From contig CM028131.1 in NCBI GenBank assembly GCA_016271365.2, positions 285,639,001 through 285,703,000 of the forward strand: DNA of 64,000 bases, given 5' to 3'. Shown piece after piece: positions 56,276 to 64,000 of the stretch (its first letter is position 1; the number at the start of each line of letters is the position of its first letter). This DNA comes from Neoceratodus forsteri. Its lineage: Eukaryota; Chordata; Ceratodontiformes; Ceratodontidae. Below the pieces are notes generated by a model. It worked only from the letters and a program-made list of their open reading frames with translations. It did not search any database and was not told the origin of the DNA. The position numbers were made by a program, and so were the translations under genes.

Positions 56276-59200
56276 GACTGTGTACATGGACCTACCTTAT
56301 TGACAGGGCATTGTTGGCTAGAGCCCCAGCGAAAATCCTTTCCTCTTCCAAGAAGAGCCATGGGAGCTTTAATTTCCACCGGGACAGTGCCCAGAGATGG
56401 GCTGAAGGGAGGCTGTTTTTGTATACTTATTGTCCTATATGGTCAGGGAGTGCTGCCTGCTGCATGCTAGTTCATTTTAGTCAAAAGAAAAGTGATGTTA
56501 AAAAAATGGGTGCTCAAAAACAACAGAGATTACAGATGACAATTTGGGCCATGAATGATGTATTCAAAGGACCCCCTCCTTTTATTGTTTCAAATGAAAA
56601 AAACAAAAGCTAATATAACCCCTTCCCTTTCCCATAAAGTCTAGGGGCTAGCTGTTCTGGGGAAAAGGTGGCCCACGCCAACACAGAATCTCACCAGCCT
56701 TTCTAAAACAAATTCATAGAATAAATATGGCCTATCTTAAGATGTCTTCTGATCACTTAAACCCCAAAGTTTCTCTCGGAGAACCAGTCTTCCCCAGAAG
56801 TCACTGATGGGATATTCTGAGAATTCATCTTCTGATGCCAGCCTCTTTTCATTACTTTCCCACCGGTCCCGGGAGCATAAGGGCGTAGGGATCAAATGAA
56901 GTGCTTCAAATACCTGAGAAAGAAACTTACAGAAACCTCTAGAAAACTAAGGAATGGAATTTCATTAACATCCTTACATTTAAATCAAACAGATTTTCTC
57001 TCCAAAACAAATCAGGTTTATTCTCCTGAGCCCCTAAAATGATTAGCAGAGCTTGGGGTCCCAATAGCTTAAGGAAAGAAATAAATTACAGCTCCATGGG
57101 GCTAAACTTTTTACAAACATTACTGAGGGAGGCTCCACTAGGGCAGAAACTTTAGGTAGAGCAAGAATTTCCACAAGCACAAAATTTTAGCAGCAGTTCT
57201 TTCACCAGAAACAAGGACCTTTTTAGATGCTTCTGGAACGTGAAGCTCCAAACAAACCCTCCGGCAAGGGTAAGTACCTGACAACTTTAGCTTCTCTTCT
57301 TTATCCGGGGGCCTTCTTGTCAAACCACTCCCAGTGCTCCTTTTATTGTCCATCCTTGAGCACTGTACCTGCAGAGAAGTAATGAGCTCCTCTAAGCCAC
57401 CCCCCAAATATTCCATCCATTAAGGGGTACTATGCCTGCAGCCTGCTAATTTAGCTGCATTTGCCAAACCTCCTTCGCAGCCCCAAATCTTTGTGCCTGG
57501 AACCACCTGGTACCCAGTTTAATGTGCCTCTCATTCCCAGTATCCGTTTTTTTTCCTAGAGCTATTGCTCCAAATACAGCAGCTACACTGGCACCTTCCC
57601 CTTAATTCTGTTCTCTGCATTGTCCAAGCTATGCAACAAGATAGGAATGGGCTTAAAAGGCCTCGGTGATTGGGACTGGAACCCACATCACTAAGACCCT
57701 CCTGGGGACTCTAACCCTAGGCCCCTGGATGTACCCCTCCAAGTGGCCCCACTTTAGGTAAAGGCTGAACCCGCTTCTCTCTCTGTAGCTCCTGGGCTGC
57801 CTTGCCACACAAGGTATGGACCAGGACTGCTCTCACCAGCCCCAGTCCCTGCAGCGGCGCTACTACAGCTTGCTGCAGCCCCGATGACCCAGGAAACATA
57901 ATCCACAAACCAGGGCCTAATGTGCCCCTAGGGGTCCTACTCTAACTCGCCCTCCTGAATCCCTGGCTGCTCTCATGAACCACCCCCTCAGGGCCTGGAC
58001 CCAGAATGACCACAACTGCCTCCACAGATGTCCTTCCATGGATACCCACCTATGGACCCAGTGCATTGCCACGGAAGCTTCCGACCCTGCCTAAAGGGGG
58101 GACTCCCCCACTTCTGACTACCCTACTGCTGTTGCCCGCTGGTCTCTCTCCCTCCAAAAGACCCCAGAATTATCTCTGCACCCTCTGTATATACTGTTTC
58201 AATCTCTGCTGCCCCCAAGTTGTGGCTAGCAGAAATTTCTCCTCCAGAGCACTAAAACCAAACTCTAAACCCTAGGGAGAGAGAGGGGGACCCTAAGGTG
58301 AGCCATAAGCCCCTCTCAAAATGAGAGGTGTGCTTACATTAAATAGAACTCAAAATAGGAAGAAAAGAGTATCATACAATACTGGAGATAAAGGAAACCC
58401 TAACATAGAATAAAAAAACATAGGTCACAGTTTTCACTGCTAACATGCGCCACTGCTTTAATTTGATTGATAACGGCACCAATGACTACTGACATAACTC
58501 ATTCTGTTTTACTTCACTGCTTTGTGATGAAGAACAATGTATAACAAAGGGCTGCAGTACTGATGTGCTGTTTTTAATTAAAGGCACAATTCAGTTACGA
58601 CAATGGTGCTGGAGCATTAATGTCAGGGTTGTAACGCCCCAGTACCAAAAGCTACCTATAAACATTCTCACATCAGAGTTCTACATGTTACAGTCACTAC
58701 AGTGTGCAAATACATCAATTACCAAATGTTGTGACGTTACTATTACGCCCAAGTTTAATTCTTAATTACTTTTTTTTGTTGCAATGTATTTCACAGTTAT
58801 TAAGTAATGTTATCAATTTTGTTTGTTATTAATTTATTTGATTGGAATCTGCATCATATCATTGGGGGAAGGGGGGAATAGGGCTTAATGCAATAATGTG
58901 TTGATACAGCAGGTTTCAAAAAGTTGTTCATTTATAGTGCAGCATGAGAAGGTACGCAAATGCAAGTCACTTACACACCAAGAAAGTTCATGGCAATAGT
59001 GGAGAACAGTTACATGAAGAGTTTGTATAGAATAACACTGGGGCTGCAGTTCAGAAGGTAAACGTAGTAGCATAAAACTTTAAAGCTGGGAGAGACTCTG
59101 GGTCTATTAGCGCCACCCCTTCCACTTCTTAATCAGGGAATAATATGTATATTGTGAAAACAAGCTCAAACTGCTATGGATCCCCACCCCCCACTACTGT

Positions 59201-59668
59201 AAATCTCTTGGTGATCAGAAATCTGTCCAAACTTACTTTGAAAATTGATGTATTCTTCATATCCACAGTCTCCACTGGTAGATGGTTTCACAGCCCTCTG
59301 GTAGAAGACATGCATCCTACTGTTACCCTGTATTTAATGCTGCTGAGCTATCTGACTAGAGCACACCAGACAAAACTCTGTCCAACCTTTTCAGTGACCT
59401 TGAGCAACAAAGACTTACTGGATATATGCACCGAATGCACATACCTAGCATGTAAAGCTCTGCACTCGCAGATTGCCATGCCTCTGGAATGATGCACAGC
59501 CCCTGGGGTCTCCCTGCCCTGCATGTGGAGGTGGAGCTAGATAATTTTAGGAGGGCTGCAGCACCCAACCTTCTAATTCCAAGCTTCTAACTGCCCCCCA
59601 ATTGTCTGCCTAAGATTTTCTGTTCACTGTCACCTTTTGTGATGCATCATATTACTTTCAGGGTTAAT
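56276..59668. other. Unassigned 3.4 kb
   Basis: No domain, RNA gene or clear repeat on either strand. Frames are short (up to ~115 codons) and lack motifs. It may include unique host intergenic sequence. Confidence 0.4.
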
Positions 59669-62100
59669 AGAGAAACATAGAAACATAGAATTTGTCATCA
59701 GAAAAAAACACTTGGCACCCAATCTGCCCAGATGTTACCTGCCTAGTCTGTATCCGCACACCCTGGCTGGTGTTCGGTGACCCTCCATCCCCCCTGCCTA
59801 TTTAATAATATTGCTGTATGCCTATCCCACCCATGTTTGAAGCCCCTTGCTGTTTTTGCCTCCACCACTTCCACTAGCAGTTTGTTCCAGGTATCCACCA
59901 CTCTTTCAGTGATGTAGTACTTCCTCACATTTCTCTTAAATGTCTCCTCCTCCAGCTTCATCACATGTCCTCTGGTCCTGGTGTTCTTTCTCATTTGAAA
60001 ATGGTCAGGCAGCACCTGGAATACTGCGTGCAGTACTGGCGCCCATTCTTGAAGGACATCAGGTTGTTGGAAGGTGTACAGTGGAGGGCAACAAAGATGA
60101 TTCAGGGATTAGAGGGATACTCCTATGAGGAAAGGCTGGGTGAGCTGAACATGCATTCCCTGGGGGGGCATGATCAAAACCTTTAAATACTTGAAGGGAA
60201 TTAACAGGACTAGTAAAGAAGGGATTTTCCAGATTAGAAGGGGGAGGATCACGAGGGGGGCACCAGATGATATTGGAGGGCGGAGAAGATTCAGGAGGGA
60301 TTTCAGGAGACATTATTTCACTGAGAGGGTGGTGGATAAGTGGAATACTCTGCCAGAGGAGGTGGTAGCCTGTGCTTGGGTGAGCGGTTTTAAGAGGGGT
60401 GGGACAGAGTGGGGAAGTGTTGTGAGAGGGAGGGGTGGGTGGGCAGCTGCAAGTTGAAGGCCAGCTGCACAATCGAGCAGACTTGATAGACCATGAGGCC
60501 TGTTTCTGCTGGCGTTTTCATACATTCGTATGTTCATATGAAAGAGACTCCCCTCCTCCACCCTGTTAACCACTGTGAGGTATTTGTAGGTCTCAATCAT
60601 GTTCCCTCTCACTCTCCTCTCTTCCATTGTGTACATGTTGAGATCCCTCAGTCTCTCTCTCCTCATACAGCTTTTGATGCAGCCCCTCTCCTCTGGACTG
60701 CCTCCACCCTGTCTAATTCCTTTCTGAAGTGCAGGCTCCAAAACTGGACACAGTACTCCAGGTGAGGCCTCGCATGCGAGTGATACAGTGGCAACATCAC
60801 CTCCTGCTGGCGATACCTCTTCCTATGCATCCTAGCATCCCACTGGCCCTACCACAGCTTTGTCATACTGCCCCTACACTTTGAGGTTATCAGAATCCCA
60901 ACTGCTATGCTTTTGACCATGCCTCAAGTTTTCTAAGGTCCTAGAGCATTTTCTCCACCCACTCCTTAATGTCACCCATATCACAGCTTTTGGTGTAATC
61001 TGAAAAAAGCATATGTTCCCTTCCAGTTCTTCTGCAATACCAATTATGAAGACATTGAAGAGGACCGGTTCCAGTACTGAGCCCTGCTGCACCCTGCTGG
61101 TCACTCTCCACTCATTAAAGTGAGTGCCAAAAACCATCACCCTTTGTCGCCTATCCATTAATCAGTTACATTACCCAATTCACCACTTTGGATCTCACCC
61201 CTATGCTGCTGAATTTATCAGTCTCCTATATGGCACAGTGTCAAAGGCCTTGCTAAAGTCCAGATAGGCCACATCCCCTACCCTCCCCGACTTATTTCCC
61301 TGGTCACCCAGTTGAAGAAATCAATCAGATTCGTCTGGCATGACCTCCCTCCATGAATCCATGCTGACTTTGGTCTTGTAGCCCACTGGACTCAAGATAC
61401 TCTACCAACCTTTCCTTTAACAGTTTCTATTGATTTCCCCAACACTGACTTGAGACTGACTGGCCTATAGTTGCTAGCCTCCTCCCTGCTACTGCTCTTA
61501 GGATCATGTCTGCTCTCCTCCAGTGCTCTGGAACCATGCCTTTTCCAGTCAGCTGTTGAATAAAGCTGTCAGTGGGGCAGCTAGCACCTCCCTGAGTTCC
61601 TTTAATACCATTGGGTGTATCCTGTCCGGTCTCTTAGCTTTGCCCACTTTCAGAGCTGCAAGTACCTTCAGGACTCTTTCCTATAAAAATGGACTTGTGT
61701 CCACATCAATGCCTTTGCTCCAGCTGCTCCCTGGTGATCTGCCCCTCCCATGAAGACTAAGCAGAATTAACTGTTCAGGGTGTCTGCTTTTTCTTGATAT
61801 TCTTCTGTAAAGTCCCCACCCCACCCCGTTACCTTCCAGGTCCTCACTATCACTTACTGTGCTTTTCTCTTCTCACTTATGTACATGAAGAAAATCTCAA
61901 CCCCTTTAGCTACCTCTTTGGATATCCTTTCCTCTGTCTGCTCCCCCTTGCTGCCCTCACTACCTTGCTTACTTTTCCTTGTTTTACTTGGTATACCTCC
62001 CTTTCTTCCTCCCTCTGCATTCCCTTATACCTCCAGAATGCCACTTTTTCCTCACCACCTTGGCCACTTCTCTAGAGAACCATAATGGTTTCTTTTTTAC
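59669..62100 (-). mobile_element. CR1 with RT and C-terminal domain, interrupted by a second CR1
   Basis: On -, from about 62080 it runs through 'KKPLWFSREVAKVVRKKW', 'RVLKVLAALKVGKAKRPDRI' (about 61680-61620), 'AYLDFSKAFDTVPY' (RT motif A, about 61270-61230), 'VQQGSVLEPVLFNVFIIGI' (motif B, about 61090-61030) and 'LNMYTMEERRVRGNMIETYK' (about 60640-60580). The frame breaks at 'EEGSLFH' (about 60545), where a + CR1 is inserted, and continues at 60000 with '[20 protein letters not shown]' and '[20 protein letters not shown]'. The 3' end is at 59669-59690 (read on + gaaacatagaaacatagaat). Many frame shifts. The motif C pair is lost or changed near 61010. Confidence 0.9.
60001..60533 (+). mobile_element. 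CR1 copy nested in CR1
   Basis: On + the frame gives '[20 protein letters not shown]' (60000-60060), '[16 protein letters not shown]', then, shifted, '[20 protein letters not shown]' and 'RHYFTERVVDKWNTLPEEVV' (60310-60370). It ends with cagacttgatagaccatgag and atacattcgtatgt near 60478-60533. The flanks tcatttgaaa (59991-60000) and tcatatgaaa (60534-60543) look like a 10-bp target duplication with one mismatch. Confidence 0.9.
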
Positions 62101-64000
62101 TTCTACTTTTGCTCACTTCCTTCACTCAGAGGTTGGTTGCCTTAATTATTCCTTCCCTTATTTTTCCCCATTGTTTCTGTACTCCTCCATGGCAATCCCC
62201 CCCACCCCCATGAGGCAATTTCTGAGGCAGTCTCCTATTTCTTTAAAATCTACTCTCCTAAAGTACTGGACCCTCACCCTCATGTGGTTTGCCTCTGTTC
62301 CTGTCTTAATGTTAAACCACGCTGTGCAGTATATTTTAGAGGAAACACTGTATATTGCTGGCATACTAAGACTTTCAGCTTTCCAGTAATATATAGTGTA
62401 TCTTCCTCATGCATGCCATTATGGAGATATTTGCTCTGCAAGTAATACTGCTGTTAAAAAGGCAGCAAGTAGTTAATTTTGTGACACATAATGTTATTTC
62501 CAGGGTTACAACAACCTCCATAATGCTATGTTTTATAAAAAAACATGCATTATATTGTTGTATAGCTGGGCATGAATGTTTCCAATAATGTATAATATGT
62601 CTTCCATGCATCAGATAATTAAAAAAAAAACTCCTGTTTTCCCAAAAATCTTAGAGGGACATAAACGATGTGTTGTACATCTTTAGTATGTAGTACTTGA
62701 AAGGCTATTGCCTCTATTTCAATGGGATGAAGCAACCAGCCACGTCCCCTTCTTGAGCTATATAATCAATCCCTCGTAGCCTCCCTCTGAAGCACATTTT
62801 CTTTGTGGCCAGAGGCTCTGTCCATCTCTGTCTTCTCCCCTGGGGCCTGCTGGGGCTTTGCTCCCCAACGTTTGCCTCCCTCCTTCTCTTGTGCTTTGAG
62901 CTCTGCTTGGTTTGTGCTGCACTTTCGTTCATTGTGTTTCTCCTGCTTTTGGTTCATATTTGCTTGCCTCCGGCTGCTGCGTGCTTCTTTGTGTTGCTTC
63001 TTTTCCTGTTCTCCTGTGTTTGTATTTTTTTGTTTTGCATTTTCTTTCTTTTTGGGGCATCTAGTTTTCTGAGCATCCTGTTGCCTTTGCTTGTATTGTG
63101 CTATTCCTGTGCTTGTGCTATTCAGGCCTCCATTTACTCACCAGATTTTAGCAAACCCTCAGTCCCACTCCATTTGTTAACTGTATACTGTCTCCTGCAC
63201 TTATCCACCTTATTTGCTTGCACCTGGTCCAGGCTTCACCCTGCTCCAGCTAGGTGCCACTCCCTGCTGTGCTATGTTGTTCTCAGCAGCTCTGCTCAGT
63301 TCATTCAGTGTGCTCTGTTTAATTAATTTAGTATTAACTCAGTCAGGCAGCTACTATTTCCAACTTTCAGTTTTGCACTGCTCTAATATAGTCATGTTGC
63401 TGTATTACTATACTGACACGGCTTATAGCTGTAGGCATTTTAACAGCATGCTTCTGATTTTAACTATTCTGAACCTTTCAGTCACTGTTTTGCTTCAGCT
63501 TGTTCACATTACTCTGGCAGCTTGCTGTCATATGGCACTGTCCTTAACTAGGACCGTGCCTGTAAAAGTGCCTCTATTTTGGGGGATTCCTACCCTACCA
63601 CCATTACAGTTGCTGTTTGGTCTCATGGTGTTCAGCTTGTGGCTTCCCTATTATTCCCTCAGCGGGGGGCTATAATGTCACAGCAGGGCATTGTGTCTCC
63701 AAATAGCAGGAGCATGCTTTTACATAAGTTATATGATTTTGCCCTGTTCCTTTGCTTACATGGCATTTCAGTTATCCATGAATAAATACATTCGCCTTGC
63801 AGCCTATATGGCTTTCAAGAGATTCACTCCATTTCATTACTGCATTGAAGATACTTACTGCCTTGCTAATGCTCCTCACCATAATAACCTAACTCTGCCT
63901 TAATGGCATTTAAGGTATTCATGCCAGTCATTTCAATTCACTATTCATGCTGAAACCATAGCAATCATCTGTTAAACCTTATTGATTAAATTACACTAAA
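62101..64000. other. Unassigned 1.9 kb to the window end
   Basis: The first part may be the upstream remnant of the CR1. From 62400 on I see no domain or repeat. A + frame at 62805-63326 is rich in Leu, Cys, Phe and Ser, as T-rich sequence reads by chance; I do not call it a gene. Confidence 0.4.

Noticed and set aside
62805..63326. A 173-codon Leu/Cys/Phe-rich plus frame
   Set aside because: It looks like a membrane protein only because the strand is T-rich; overlapping frames are equally open and no motif or splice pattern supports it.

Overview
The window reads as a repeat-dense intergenic or intronic stretch of a vertebrate nuclear genome. I found no host protein-coding gene, rRNA gene or CRISPR array. 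The mix of elements is CR1, L2-like LINEs, a LINE family with a (TAAA)n tail, two degenerate L1 elements of amphibian/fish character, a DIRS tyrosine-recombinase retroelement, a PIF/Harbinger DNA transposon, a CORE-type tRNA SINE and possible Penelope-like and Helentron-like sequence. This suggests an amphibian, possibly a caecilian. That is inference from element content; no diagnostic host gene is present.

Layout. 1-12,480: a degenerate L1 ORF2 (1,050-1,985 and 11,208-12,479, ending in poly-A) is split by other LINE 3' ends and by a 7.8 kb Harbinger element (3,177-11,013). The Harbinger element has matching terminal inverted repeats, a Myb/SANT-like gene on + and a HARBI1-like transposase on - with a readable GT-AG intron. 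12,480-20,000: a foldback sequence, a DIRS-like element split by CR1, a CORE-SINE, hairpins, and a long inverted repeat carrying tRNA-like SINE heads. 20,000-26,600: a ~60-bp minisatellite, CR1 and L2 fragments, and a 393-bp hairpin MITE inserted exactly at TTAA within CR1. 27,400-34,000: L1-A on -, with ORF1 and ORF2, interrupted by another LINE 3' end. 34,400-37,700: palindromic repeats, a possible Penelope-like terminal region and a ~93-bp satellite with higher-order structure. 38,760-50,850: L1-B on +, split by a 1.5 kb LINE, which is itself split by a 3,587-bp satellite-rich insertion (45,219-48,805). 50,840-62,100: an L2, a 52-bp minisatellite split by a LINE that itself contains CR1, and CR1 nested in CR1. 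The remaining 62,100-64,000 shows nothing I recognise.

How parts relate. The window is a stratigraphy of insertions, and several empty sites can be read because a second copy or the interrupted ORF gives the uninterrupted sequence. The most interesting object is the insertion at 45,219-48,805. It has a sharp junction, a short inverted repeat that is terminal at one end and 22 bp internal at the other, end hairpins, eight copies of a ~296-bp satellite, a ~100-bp tandem block and a large foldback, with no enzyme gene. This architecture recalls non-autonomous Helentron/HINE elements but with an unusually large satellite core. All coding regions listed are decayed transposon genes; none looks intact.
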